Shown here: piece by piece, positions 37,348 to 45,914 of the stretch | Layout of the letters: every line of letters begins with the position of its first letter | Position numbering within the stretch: the first letter of the stretch is position 1 | From: Rhizobium ruizarguesonis | GTDB lineage: Bacteria; Pseudomonadota; Alphaproteobacteria; Rhizobiales; Rhizobiaceae | DNA: 64,000 nt | Direction of reading: 5' to 3' | Assembly: GCF_012349115.1 (NCBI RefSeq) | Contig: NZ_PQIG01000001.1 | Coordinates: forward strand, 124,001-188,000 | Translations under genes and position numbers: made by a program | Notes under the pieces: model-generated | The model's input: the letters and a program-made list of their open reading frames with translations, nothing else | Databases searched by the model: none | Told to the model about the DNA's origin: nothing

Positions 37348-38841
37348 ATGTCCCTATTTGCGTCGCCAGCAATGACACCGGGCCCGTCGAAGGCAGCCAT
37401 ATCAAATGACATGACGGCGCGGGCGCTTCCGGCAGCTTCCGTGCCACCCATAGCAGCTAAGCCCGCCGATCCCTTTGTAGGGGCAGGGCCGAATATGCCC
37501 GTCGCGCTGCGGCGCCGGCTTCCTCGGCTTGCAACCTCGTCCTTGCTGGTCGCCGGCGACATTGCCAGCTATTTGATTGCCTATTTTGCTCTCCTGTCCT
37601 TTCTCCCCAGTGGGGCGGAGGGCGCGATAGTGGAGCGCACCTTCACGATCGCAGCACTTGCTGCGATCGTACTCTACGGATCGGCCGGCCTCTATCCTGG
37701 ATATCGGTTACATGACCACGAACATCTGAGGCGTCGCAGCATAGCTGCCGTCAAGGTGGCTGTCCTGGCGGCATTCGGAGCAATTATCCTGCCCGAGGGG
37801 GAACGACTGCTGCTTGCCGTTATTGGGTTCCTCGCCCTCGGGCTGATTGTTCAGCCCCTTGTGCATTGGCTTGCACGAGGCCTGTGCTGGAAACTTGGAA
37901 TCTGGGGCGAGCGCGCGGTTGTCATAGCGGGGTGCAACCTTGCTCCCGCGCTCGTGGCCCATTTCAAGAATCGCTGGCAGTACGGCATCAGGCCGGAGCC
38001 CTTTTCCCCCGATACTTTGGAAGCATTGCCCGATGGCGTGCCATCCATTGCCGTGATTGCCGGCGACACAGGATCGCTTGTACCCGACTTGGCGGGGCTG
38101 CGTGGGAAGTTCGCCGAAGTCATTTTGCTGTCCGACACTCCCAACCTCAAGGTAAGTGGTTTGCGACCTGCGGATGTCGGCGGAGAGATCGGTATTCGCC
38201 TCACCACCGGTGGGAGTTGGGTCAACTCGGATCTGGTTCGCCGAATCCTCGATCTTGCAATCGCCATCCCTGCAATGATCGTGGTCGCGCCATTCATCGC
38301 GTTTGCAGCGGCCGCAATCTATGCCATCGATCCAGGTCCCGTCTTCTTCCGGCATACCAGGGAAGGGCGATCCGGCAAGCCGGTGCACGTCCTGAAATTG
38401 AGGACGATGTACCAAGATGCAGAACAGCGCCTTGAAGCACTGTTCCAAGACAACCCTACTATGCGCGCCGAGTGGTTGAGCCACTTCAAGCTCAAGGACG
38501 ATCCGCGCATCCTTCCGGTTATAGGACATATGCTGCGCTCTTCGAGCATCGACGAGCTCCCGCAATTGGCAAACATCATTGCCGGCCAGATGGCCATCGT
38601 CGGGCCACGTCCGTTCCCGGAATATCACCTCCTGGCCATGGACGGCGAATTTCGAAACAAGCGCCGTTCCGTCACGCCGGGGCTCACGGGCCTTTGGCAA
38701 ATATCCGAACGAAGCAATGCGGATATCGAGCTGCAGCAGCAACTCGACGAGTTCTACATCGACAACCGGTCGCTGTGGTTTGACTGCCAAATTCTTCTCA
38801 GCACAATCCCTGCGGTCTTCAAGCGCAGGGGAGCCTACTGA
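37348..38841 (+). CDS. Initiating polyprenyl-phosphate sugar-phosphotransferase (WbaP/ExoY type)
   Basis: 497-residue inner-membrane enzyme that places the first sugar phosphate on undecaprenyl phosphate. The N-terminal half has about four transmembrane helices after a proline-rich cytoplasmic leader. A helical hairpin near residue 300 (RRILDLAIAIPAMIVVAPFI) leads into the catalytic domain: FFRHTREGRSGKPVHVLKLRT-type region, SSSIDELPQLANIIAGQMAI, VGPRPFPEYH and PGLTGLWQISER. ATG 37348 is the first plausible start after the WecG-type gene. The UDP-sugar enzyme that follows may supply its substrate or that of a later step. Confidence 0.93.
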   Translation: MSLFASPAMTPGPSKAAISNDMTARALPAASVPPIAAKPADPFVGAGPNMPVALRRRLPRLATSSLLVAGDIASYLIAYFALLSFLPSGAEGAIVERTFTIAALAAIVLYGSAGLYPGYRLHDHEHLRRRSIAAVKVAVLAAFGAIILPEGERLLLAVIGFLALGLIVQPLVHWLARGLCWKLGIWGERAVVIAGCNLAPALVAHFKNRWQYGIRPEPFSPDTLEALPDGVPSIAVIAGDTGSLVPDLAGLRGKFAEVILLSDTPNLKVSGLRPADVGGEIGIRLTTGGSWVNSDLVRRILDLAIAIPAMIVVAPFIAFAAAAIYAIDPGPVFFRHTREGRSGKPVHVLKLRTMYQDAEQRLEALFQDNPTMRAEWLSHFKLKDDPRILPVIGHMLRSSSIDELPQLANIIAGQMAIVGPRPFPEYHLLAMDGEFRNKRRSVTPGLTGLWQISERSNADIELQQQLDEFYIDNRSLWFDCQILLSTIPAVFKRRGAY

Positions 38842-38886
38842 CCATCCTCGCTTTCGCGAGGCAACCGTCAACAACGGAGCACACCA

Positions 38887-39933
38887 ATGCACGGACAAAA
38901 GCGAATTATGGTAACCGGCGGCACCGGCTTTCTGGGATCTTTCCTGTGCGAAAGGCTTTTGCGAGAGGGCAATGACGTTCTCTGCGTGGACAATTACTAC
39001 ACCGGTTCGCGCGACAATGTGCTGCATCTTCTTGACGATCCTCACTTTGAGGTGCTCCGCCATGACATTACCTTCCCGCTCTATGTGGAGGTCGACGAGA
39101 TTTACAACCTCGCCTGTCCAGCATCTCCGGTCCACTATCAGCACGACCCCGTGCAGACCGTGAAGACCAATGTGCACGGGGCCATCAATATGCTCGGCTT
39201 GGCAAAACGCACCAAGGCGAAGATCTTCCAGGCATCCACAAGCGAGGTTTATGGCGATCCGGCAGTCCACCCTCAACCCGAGGAGTATCGAGGCAGCGTC
39301 AATCCCATAGGACCGCGGGCATGCTATGACGAAGGCAAGCGGTGCGCCGAGACGCTGTTCTTCGACTATCATCGTCAATATGGCGTGGAAATCCGGGTGG
39401 CGCGGATCTTCAATACCTACGGTCCGCGCATGCAGACCAATGACGGCCGTGTCGTCTCCAATTTCATCGTTCAGGCGCTTCGAAACGAGCCGATCACCAT
39501 CTTTGGCAATGGCGGGCAAACACGATCGTTCTGCTATGTGGACGACCTGATCGACGGCTTTATCCGTCTGATGGGCGCGCCCAGTGGGGTCACGGGCCCC
39601 ATCAATCTCGGTAACCCCGGAGAATTCCAGGTCCGTGAATTGGCAGAAATGGTGATCGAAATGACCGGATCGAAGTCCGGCATCGTCTTCAAGGACCTGC
39701 CAGTTGACGATCCGACACAGCGCAAGCCGGATATCAGCCGCGCAACGCAACAACTGGGCTGGCAGCCGAAGGTGAACCTTCGTGAGGGGCTTGAGAGAAC
39801 GATTGCTTATTTCGAGTGGAAGCTTTCCGGCGGCGTAAAGAACAGGTTTAGCGCCAAGTCCTCGCAAGAGGCTTATCCGCCGCATCTGGCGTCTGCCAAC
39901 GTCGAACTCACTGCTCCTGAAGCCATTCGATAG
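38887..39933 (+). CDS. UDP-glucuronate decarboxylase-like NAD-dependent epimerase (UXS type)
   Basis: 348-residue extended SDR enzyme. The NAD site is [18 protein letters not shown] at residues 8-25. [19 protein letters not shown] is near-diagnostic for UDP-xylose synthase. The catalytic set is in [11 protein letters not shown] and [12 protein letters not shown] (YxxxK). [11 protein letters not shown] and [10 protein letters not shown] complete the pattern. It would convert UDP-glucuronate to UDP-xylose via a 4-keto intermediate in the cytoplasm. A GGAG-type ribosome site lies in the 45-base gap after the phosphotransferase gene. A C-terminal extension ([18 protein letters not shown]) is longer than usual. 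Confidence 0.88.
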   Translation: MHGQKRIMVTGGTGFLGSFLCERLLREGNDVLCVDNYYTGSRDNVLHLLDDPHFEVLRHDITFPLYVEVDEIYNLACPASPVHYQHDPVQTVKTNVHGAINMLGLAKRTKAKIFQASTSEVYGDPAVHPQPEEYRGSVNPIGPRACYDEGKRCAETLFFDYHRQYGVEIRVARIFNTYGPRMQTNDGRVVSNFIVQALRNEPITIFGNGGQTRSFCYVDDLIDGFIRLMGAPSGVTGPINLGNPGEFQVRELAEMVIEMTGSKSGIVFKDLPVDDPTQRKPDISRATQQLGWQPKVNLREGLERTIAYFEWKLSGGVKNRFSAKSSQEAYPPHLASANVELTAPEAIR

Positions 39934-39937
39934 GGAC

Positions 39938-41779
39938 ATGAATAGCAACGTTGATCATCGAAAACCGCGGCTCGTTTTTTTTCAATGGGACCATCAGCCC
40001 AATGCGAACGCGGCCGGTTACCTGCTGCTGCACATGCAGCAGCAGGTCAAATGCCTCGCAACACATTTCGATGTCGTCGTCATTAACCGCGACTGCGACT
40101 ATGCAGAGATATGCGACAGGTACGAGCCGGAACTGACGCTGTTTGAAAGCGGTTATCGCTCGCATGGGTCGCGTCGGATAAAAGTCACCAACACCAATAC
40201 ACATATCGCCGTTCCGAAGCTTGGCCTTCATAACGCGGACGCATGGTGCGATCGACGCGCGGGCTTCCTTTCCGATATGGAGCAGTGGGGCATCGAGGCG
40301 TATTTCGCGATCGCAACGATGACTCCGGAATATATGCCGGCGGTGAAGGAGAATCTGTTCGTCTGGCCAAATTTCATCGATCCGGAAGTCTACCACGACT
40401 ATGGCCAGCAAAAGGTCATCCCTGTCATGCTCACAGGTCAGGCCTATGGCCTTTATCCCTGGCGACAGACGGTCTTTCCGATGATCCGCGACCGTTACCC
40501 CTGCCTGGTCTCGCCGCAACACGCCTATGAGAGCAAGCTAGCTTCCCAGCTCCTGTCTGGTGAGGCTTATGCGCGCGCGCTCAACGCGAGCCTCGTCGTC
40601 CCCACCTGCGGCACAATGGGCGGCGAGGTCGTACGCAAGCACTTTGAGATTCCCGGGGCAAATGCCTGTCTCGTGACCGAACGCACGGCAGCAGTGGAGG
40701 CAGCCGGCTTTCTCGACATGGAAAACTGTGTCTTTGTTGACGGCCACAACGTGGTCGAGCGACTAAATTACCTTTTTGCCCATCCCGACGAAATACGGCG
40801 TATCACGACAGCTGGTTACAGTTTGATCCATTCGTGTCATACAGTGAGCCACAGGCCACAAATATATCAGTGGTTCATGCTGAACAAAGGCCTGCAGTTC
40901 GGCGAAAAGATCATCCAGTCCGGCCCCTTCGGCGATCTTACAAAGGTCCAGCGGATCTCCAAGCAAGAGAGCGTCCATGTCGTGGGGAAAGCGAGCGATC
41001 GCGCTTTGCTGAAGCAGGGCGATCTGCTCCTCGAGCAGGGCAGGGTGGAGGAAGCCAAGCAGTGCTACGCGCGCTGCCTGGACTATGTATCCTACCTGCC
41101 CGAAGCCAAATTCCGCCTTGCCATCTGTGCATTGCAGGAGGGCGACGCCGAGCGCGCCTATGACCTTTTGGTGGACCTGGTCAAGGTGACCATGATCGAA
41201 TATGGGGCACTCAACCCGGATCCGGTCGAGTGGGCGTACTTCCTTCTCGCTTTGATCTGCAGAGGCCAGTTTGAGCGGGCGCGGAGGCTGCAAGATTTCT
41301 ATCCATCTCTATCCCACGACGAATTCAGGCGCGCGCGCCTCGTCATCGCGCAGCTCGGTCGCTCAGGCGATGGGGTCGTATCGGGACGGTATGGCAGCGA
41401 TCGAAAAAGCATTCATCAGATTCCCGATCGGAGCGATTCCGATTGGCTTGCATGGTTCTCCGATATTCTTGAGCGCTGTCAGCAGCCAGATCTTGCAAAT
41501 GTTCTTCGTCACGCTCCCGTCGGCGGAAGCGGCGCCGCCGAGAAAGTAACATTTCTACACTTCAAACGTGATGCTGGTTGGCGTCTGCGACTATATTCAG
41601 GCGTCGACGGCCTGATGGTCAGACTGCGCCTGAATCGCCTGCGGCCGAATGTACCGCCGCTGCCTGAGTTCCGATATTTCTGGCATCTTGCGCGCGGTCT
41701 GGTCCCCCGTTCGCAGAGAGGCCCGTTGCGCAGGATCCGAACGGCGCTTTCCAGGCTTCCTATGGGCGCCGGCAATTAG
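39938..41779 (+). CDS. CgeB-like glycosyltransferase with tetratricopeptide-type C-terminal part
   Basis: 613-residue protein. The first 330 residues look like a GT-B transferase of the CgeB/YkvP type. VFFQWDHQPNANAAGYLLLH opens it, and the donor-domain segment runs LVVPTCGTMGGEVVRKHFEI, ANACLVTERTAAVEAAGFLD, FVDGHNVVERLNYLFAHPDE and RITTAGYSLIHSCHTVSHR. Residues of about 350-480 (LKQGDLLLEQGRVEEAKQCY, EAKFRLAICALQEGDAERAY) are helical repeats of TPR type. The fusion suggests a transferase that docks on another protein. It starts four bases after the UXS-type gene stop and ends the operon, converging with the LuxR-type gene. Confidence 0.78.
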   Translation: MNSNVDHRKPRLVFFQWDHQPNANAAGYLLLHMQQQVKCLATHFDVVVINRDCDYAEICDRYEPELTLFESGYRSHGSRRIKVTNTNTHIAVPKLGLHNADAWCDRRAGFLSDMEQWGIEAYFAIATMTPEYMPAVKENLFVWPNFIDPEVYHDYGQQKVIPVMLTGQAYGLYPWRQTVFPMIRDRYPCLVSPQHAYESKLASQLLSGEAYARALNASLVVPTCGTMGGEVVRKHFEIPGANACLVTERTAAVEAAGFLDMENCVFVDGHNVVERLNYLFAHPDEIRRITTAGYSLIHSCHTVSHRPQIYQWFMLNKGLQFGEKIIQSGPFGDLTKVQRISKQESVHVVGKASDRALLKQGDLLLEQGRVEEAKQCYARCLDYVSYLPEAKFRLAICALQEGDAERAYDLLVDLVKVTMIEYGALNPDPVEWAYFLLALICRGQFERARRLQDFYPSLSHDEFRRARLVIAQLGRSGDGVVSGRYGSDRKSIHQIPDRSDSDWLAWFSDILERCQQPDLANVLRHAPVGGSGAAEKVTFLHFKRDAGWRLRLYSGVDGLMVRLRLNRLRPNVPPLPEFRYFWHLARGLVPRSQRGPLRRIRTALSRLPMGAGN

Positions 41780-41942
41780 CTGTGGGAAAATCGCACCTGC
41801 AGACCGCCTCGCCTGGAGAGGCGTGCATGACAAACTTCCCAGTTGAGGATGAAGATGCAATCGCGGACTCGGTGGCGTATTTGGCGCGCCGCCACCGAGG
41901 ATGCGCTGGTGATGCGATGCAAGATCTGATCGGCCGACCGCA

Positions 41943-42722
41943 TCAGCAAAGGCTGCTGGCCGCGGAGCCGCCCGAAAGAAAAAGGTCGTTGAGCTTGAAC
42001 ACGACTTCGGTTCTATTCGTTGCTTTGACCTTTTTCATAATATTACGAACATGCACCTTTACCGTGCTTTCTCGCAGATTAAGCTCATAAGCGATAATTT
42101 TGTTCGCCTTGCCGCGTCGCAGCGCCTCCACGACTTCGACCTGACGATCCGTGAATATGCCGGCCAGGGGGCGGGCGGTCGAATTGCTCGAGTCCAGCAA
42201 GTGACGCATGGCGAACAGGGCGCTTGCAGGCACAAAAATTCCTCCTGCCACTGACAGCGCGATCAGCTCCATACAGACACTGACGCTGACTGAGGCGGGT
42301 ATGAACCCTTTGGCTCCGTACTCAAGTGCCTTAACGATTTGGCCGAAATCGTCGCTATCGGCCAATACGATGAGCGGAGTTGATACGAATTCCGACGCAA
42401 GCTTCCGGATTTGCTCCGAAACGGCCGGTTCATCGATCTTTTTGCCGCCGACGTTCAAGAGGATTGCCGAAAGCGGAGGATGTTCGTCGCGCTTCTGCTT
42501 CCACTCCTCAATTGAGCCAAAAGCCAGAATCTCCAAATCCGCCTTTTCGGCAGCCATGCATTGCGCCAAGCATTGCCGATCGAGTTCACGATTATCGAGA
42601 ATGACAAGCGAATGCGTGTGTCTTCCCGGCACGGCAGTTGTGTTTGGATTATTTTCCATCCTGAGGGGAAGAGCTAAGTTCTCCTGCCTGAGGTCCAAAT
42701 TCGGTATAAGTGCTGAATTCAC
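41943..42722 (-). CDS. LuxR/FixJ-type regulator with degenerate receiver domain
   Basis: 259-residue regulator. The C-terminal helix-turn-helix (about residues 195-255) has FTDRQVEVVEALRRGKANKI and LNLRESTVKVHVRNIMKKVK, the LuxR/NarL signature. The receiver-like domain spans residues 37-155, but the position of the phosphorylated Asp reads AILLNVGG (Asn90), the usual acidic pair is LDN, and the lysine of the GYxxK motif is replaced in GAKGFIPAS. It therefore probably works without phosphotransfer. GTG 42722 is chosen because GGGGAGGG lies about eight bases upstream. It faces the transferase operon and is likely to control the polysaccharide genes. Confidence 0.85.
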   Translation of the reverse strand: MNSALIPNLDLRQENLALPLRMENNPNTTAVPGRHTHSLVILDNRELDRQCLAQCMAAEKADLEILAFGSIEEWKQKRDEHPPLSAILLNVGGKKIDEPAVSEQIRKLASEFVSTPLIVLADSDDFGQIVKALEYGAKGFIPASVSVSVCMELIALSVAGGIFVPASALFAMRHLLDSSNSTARPLAGIFTDRQVEVVEALRRGKANKIIAYELNLRESTVKVHVRNIMKKVKATNRTEVVFKLNDLFLSGGSAASSLC

Positions 42723-42791
42723 AGCTTCACCCTCCCCTAACACGTTACGCTCAACTACAGCCCGAGTACCAACCCCTCTCAATACGGGGGT

Positions 42792-43088
42792 TTAGGAAAC
42801 TCTAAAGTAGGAATCGAATACCACAATTCGCGGAGCGTTACAGTAGCTAATATAGGCTAAGTAGTGAGCAACTTCCATTGCAAGTCGGAAATAGAAAGAT
42901 AAATCTGAAGTAGTCTTGGGTGTTACTAGAAAGATTGCAGAATAAACTTCATAGTTACACCGTAGTTTGCGATGGCCCACTAAATGCATGGAAACAATCG
43001 CAGTCTCCGGCGTAGGACCACAACGGATGCGGTAGGTGAGCCCGGCACCAACGTCGGTCGATGTATCAACAAGGGTGTAAGTCATCAT
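42792..43088 (-). CDS. Small hypothetical protein in AT-rich sequence
   Basis: 98-residue frame starting with two ATG codons, with AAAGG about ten bases upstream. The sequence (TLVDTSTDVGAGLTYRIRCG, later RLAMEVAHYLAYISYCNAPR) is compositionally protein-like and appears to be alpha/beta, with a late amphipathic helix. Its codons are visibly richer in A and T than the neighbours, suggesting transfer. I recognise no family. It lies just upstream of the LuxR-type gene on the same strand and could be co-transcribed with it. Confidence 0.5.
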   Translation of the reverse strand: MMTYTLVDTSTDVGAGLTYRIRCGPTPETAIVSMHLVGHRKLRCNYEVYSAIFLVTPKTTSDLSFYFRLAMEVAHYLAYISYCNAPRIVVFDSYFRVS

Positions 43089-43273
43089 AAGTAGATACGC
43101 CTTTAGGTGAATAACCTTAAACGTTTTGTTTCTTTACTCAGATGCAGAAAACAATTCTCTTTGGGGCGTAGAAAAATATTAGTCCTGTCGGTGTGAAACC
43201 TTGGGTGCAATCGAGCGATCGTTGGTTTCAACTGAAAGTCTGGACCTGTTCAAGAGTTAGGGGTTTTGCAGGG

Positions 43274-43780
43274 ATGATTGCATCAAACGTCAAGCTGGAT
43301 GACGGCACCATTATCCACCATCCGGACCTCGTGAATCTCTACGGCTGTACGATCGGTGCAGGAACGCGCATCGGCACCTTTGTCGAGATTCAGAAGAACG
43401 TCGTCGTCGGAAAAGACTGCAAGATCTCCAGTCATTCCTTCCTCTGTGAGGGCGTGACGCTGGAAGACGGCGTGTTCATAGGCCACGGGGTCATGTTTAC
43501 CAACGACACATACCCGCGCGCCGTCAATGCGGACGGCAGCCTGCAGACGGAGACCGACTGGATCCTCATCCCTACGCTGGTCAAGCGTCTCGCGTCGATC
43601 GGCAGCAACGCCACTATTCTGCCTGGCGTGATCATCGGAGAAGCCGCACAGGTCGGCGCCGGCGCGGTTGTAACCAAGGATGTGCCCGACGGCGCCATTG
43701 TTGTCGGCGTCCCGGCCAGGATCATCGGTCGCGTTCATGACCGATCAGTCAACATGCAAGCGTTGGGAGAAGTGCAATGA
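43274..43780 (+). CDS. Left-handed beta-helix acyltransferase (WbpD-like)
   Basis: 168-residue hexapeptide-repeat acetyltransferase. Rungs such as VNLYGCTIGAGTRIGTFVEI, NVVVGKDCKISSHSFLCEGV, TLEDGVFIGHGVMF and GSNATILPGVIIGEAAQVGA show the left-handed helix, and the C-terminus GVPARIIGR is standard. It resembles WbpD/WlbB, which acetylates the 3-amino group of UDP-GlcNAc3NA. ATG 43274 is preferred, with AGGGG about nine bases upstream; an earlier in-frame ATG at 43193 adds a non-family leader. It overlaps the next gene by four bases. Confidence 0.85.
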   Translation: MIASNVKLDDGTIIHHPDLVNLYGCTIGAGTRIGTFVEIQKNVVVGKDCKISSHSFLCEGVTLEDGVFIGHGVMFTNDTYPRAVNADGSLQTETDWILIPTLVKRLASIGSNATILPGVIIGEAAQVGAGAVVTKDVPDGAIVVGVPARIIGRVHDRSVNMQALGEVQ

Positions 43781-44814
43781 TCGGTATCGCCGTTGTTGGG
43801 TATGGGTACTGGGGTCCGAATCTGGTTCGTAACATCTCGGAAGCGGCCGGCGCGCAGCTCATTTCAGTCTGTGATCTCAATGTCGAACGGTTGGCGGCTG
43901 TCAAAAGCCGCTACCCCGCAGTGACGATCACCGATGATTTCGAGGAAGTCCTGCGCGATCCAAGAGTGGATGCCATCGCTATCGCGACGCCGGTCTTCAC
44001 CCATTTCAAGCTCGCAATGCAGGCTATGATGGCCGGAAAGCATGTCTTCGTCGAAAAGCCGATGGCTTCGACGACGGAGGAAGCCTCGCGGATGGTCGAG
44101 GAAGCCGCCCGCAGACGCCTCGTGCTGGCTGTGGATCATACTTTCGTCCATACCGGCGCCGTCCGCAAGATGCGCGAGCTGGTCGAAAGCGGCCTCGGCG
44201 ACATGTATTACTACGACTCGGTTCGGGTCAATCTGGGGCTCTTCCAGCACGATGTCAGCGTCATCTGGGACCTCGCGGTGCATGATCTGTCCATCCTGGA
44301 CCATGTTGTGCAGGAAAGGCCGGTAGCCGTTTCTGCGACGGGCATGAGCCATGTGCTCGGCGAGCCGGAGAACATCGCCTATCTGACGCTTTTTTTCGAG
44401 AGCAAGCTCATCGCACATATCCACGTCAATTGGCTGGCGCCAGTCAAGGTCCGCCGCACGCTGATCGGCGGCAGCAGCAAGATGATCGTCTATGACGATC
44501 TGGAGCCCAGCGAAAAGATCAAGGTCTATGACAAGGGCATCACCATGTGCCCCAATTCCGATGCATATGGCGAGAAGGTGCATCAGATGATGGTCGGCTA
44601 CCGCAGCGGTGACATGTGGGCGCCCAAGCTCGATATGACCGAAGCACTGAAACGCGAACTGGATCAGTTCGTCGATTGCATCGAGCAGAATTCGCGGCCC
44701 ATTACGGATGGCCAAGCCGGGCTGCGGGTCGTTCGCATCCTTGAAGCCGCAAGCCGATCGCTCGCCCAGCGCGGTCGTATCATCGAGCTTGAAGAGGCGA
44801 GGCGCATTGCATGA
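43777..44814 (+). CDS. Gfo/Idh/MocA family sugar-nucleotide dehydrogenase (WbpB/WlbA-like)
   Basis: 345-residue oxidoreductase. The Rossmann site IAVVGYGYWGPNLVRNI is at residues 3-19, and the family lysine/proline motif VEKPMA lies at about residues 93-98. FVHTGAVRKMRELV, HDLSILDHVV and HVNWLAPVKVRRTLIGGSSK follow, a pattern of the WbpB/WlbA group. Those enzymes oxidise UDP-GlcNAc-uronate at C3 to the 3-keto form. It is coupled by ATGA overlaps to the acyltransferase before and the aminotransferase after it, exactly the three activities of the diacetamido-uronate route. Confidence 0.88.
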   Translation: MIGIAVVGYGYWGPNLVRNISEAAGAQLISVCDLNVERLAAVKSRYPAVTITDDFEEVLRDPRVDAIAIATPVFTHFKLAMQAMMAGKHVFVEKPMASTTEEASRMVEEAARRRLVLAVDHTFVHTGAVRKMRELVESGLGDMYYYDSVRVNLGLFQHDVSVIWDLAVHDLSILDHVVQERPVAVSATGMSHVLGEPENIAYLTLFFESKLIAHIHVNWLAPVKVRRTLIGGSSKMIVYDDLEPSEKIKVYDKGITMCPNSDAYGEKVHQMMVGYRSGDMWAPKLDMTEALKRELDQFVDCIEQNSRPITDGQAGLRVVRILEAASRSLAQRGRIIELEEARRIA

Positions 44815-45914
44815 TCCCGTTCCTGGATATCAAGGCACAATATCAATCCATCAAGAGCGAAATCGACGCCGCCGTGCTCGGTGTCCTGGCCTCGGGGCAA
44901 TACATATTGGGCGAGGAGGTCGCTCGCCTCGAGCAGGAATTCGCGGACTATTGCAACGTCAAACATGCGATAGCCGTCAACACCGGGACGAGTGCCCTGC
45001 ATCTGTCGCTTCTCGCGGCAGGCGTGGGCCCCGGCGATGAAGTCATCACCGTGCCATTTACCTTCGTCGCAACCGTATCGGCGATCTGCTACGCAGGTGC
45101 ACGACCGGTATTCGTCGATGTCGAGCCCGTGACGCTCACGATGGATCCGGCGCAACTCGAAGCAAAGATTACACCCCGAACCAAGGCCATTGTTCCTGTC
45201 CATCTCTACGGTCAGATGGCCGATATGGACGCGATCAAAGCGATTGCTGACCACTACCGGATACCGGTCATCGAGGACGCCTGCCAGGCGCACGGAGCGC
45301 AATACAAAGGTGCGCGCGCCGGCAGCATCGGCACATCCGGCTGCTTCAGCTTCTACCCCGGTAAAAATCTCGGCGCCTGCGGCGAGGGGGGGATCGTCGT
45401 CACGAACAGCGACGATCAGGCCAAGACGATGCGCATGCTGCGCGACTGGGGTCAGGAACAGCGCTATCACCATCTGCTGAAGGGCTTCAACTACCGCATG
45501 GATGCCATTCAGGGCGCGATCCTGCGCATCAAGCTCCGGCATCTCGAAGCCTGGACCGAAGCGCGGCGCGCCCACGGACGCCGCTACACGTTGCTGCTGG
45601 GCGGTTCGGCGAATCTCAGGACGCCTGTCGAAATCGCCGACCGGCGCCACGTCTATCACGTCTATGCCATCAGAAGCCGCGATCGCGACCAGCTTCAGCG
45701 CGTACTGAGCGAAGAGGGCATTCAGTCCGGGCTGCACTATCCGATCCCAGTTCATCTGCAGAAGGCCCATGCCGACCTTGGTTACAAGGCCGGCGATCTC
45801 CCTATATCGGAAGCTGCCGCACGGGAGGTCCTCTCGCTGCCGATCTATCCCGAGATGCCTGCGTGGCACGTCGACCAGGTGGCCGCCGCGCTGGAGAACA
45901 CCTATGTCAGCTAA
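44811..45914 (+). CDS. DegT/DnrJ/EryC1/StrS aminotransferase (WbpE-like)
   Basis: 367-residue PLP-dependent aminotransferase of sugar nucleotides. It begins IPFLDIKAQYQSIKSEID, has TGTSALHLSLLAAGVGPGDE and VPFTFVATV, the conserved VIEDACQAHGA aspartate, and the PLP lysine in FYPGKNLGACGEGG. NYRMDAIQGAIL and GLHYPIPVHLQ are also typical of WbpE/WlbC. It would convert the 3-keto sugar made by the preceding dehydrogenase to the 3-amino sugar. Overlaps with both neighbours indicate a single coupled operon. Confidence 0.92.
   Translation: MIPFLDIKAQYQSIKSEIDAAVLGVLASGQYILGEEVARLEQEFADYCNVKHAIAVNTGTSALHLSLLAAGVGPGDEVITVPFTFVATVSAICYAGARPVFVDVEPVTLTMDPAQLEAKITPRTKAIVPVHLYGQMADMDAIKAIADHYRIPVIEDACQAHGAQYKGARAGSIGTSGCFSFYPGKNLGACGEGGIVVTNSDDQAKTMRMLRDWGQEQRYHHLLKGFNYRMDAIQGAILRIKLRHLEAWTEARRAHGRRYTLLLGGSANLRTPVEIADRRHVYHVYAIRSRDRDQLQRVLSEEGIQSGLHYPIPVHLQKAHADLGYKAGDLPISEAAAREVLSLPIYPEMPAWHVDQVAAALENTYVS

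Noticed and set aside
37708..39948. A 746-codon open frame on the - strand across the phosphotransferase and UXS-type genes
   Set aside because: The + strand frames encode complete, recognisable enzymes with ribosome sites. The antisense frame has no family resemblance and reflects GC-rich codon bias.
41827..41990. Small rightward frame starting MTNFPVEDEDAIADSVAYL, after the CgeB-like gene
   Set aside because: The first 50 residues look protein-like, but the frame runs antisense into the LuxR gene and has no family match. Kept only as a possible remnant.
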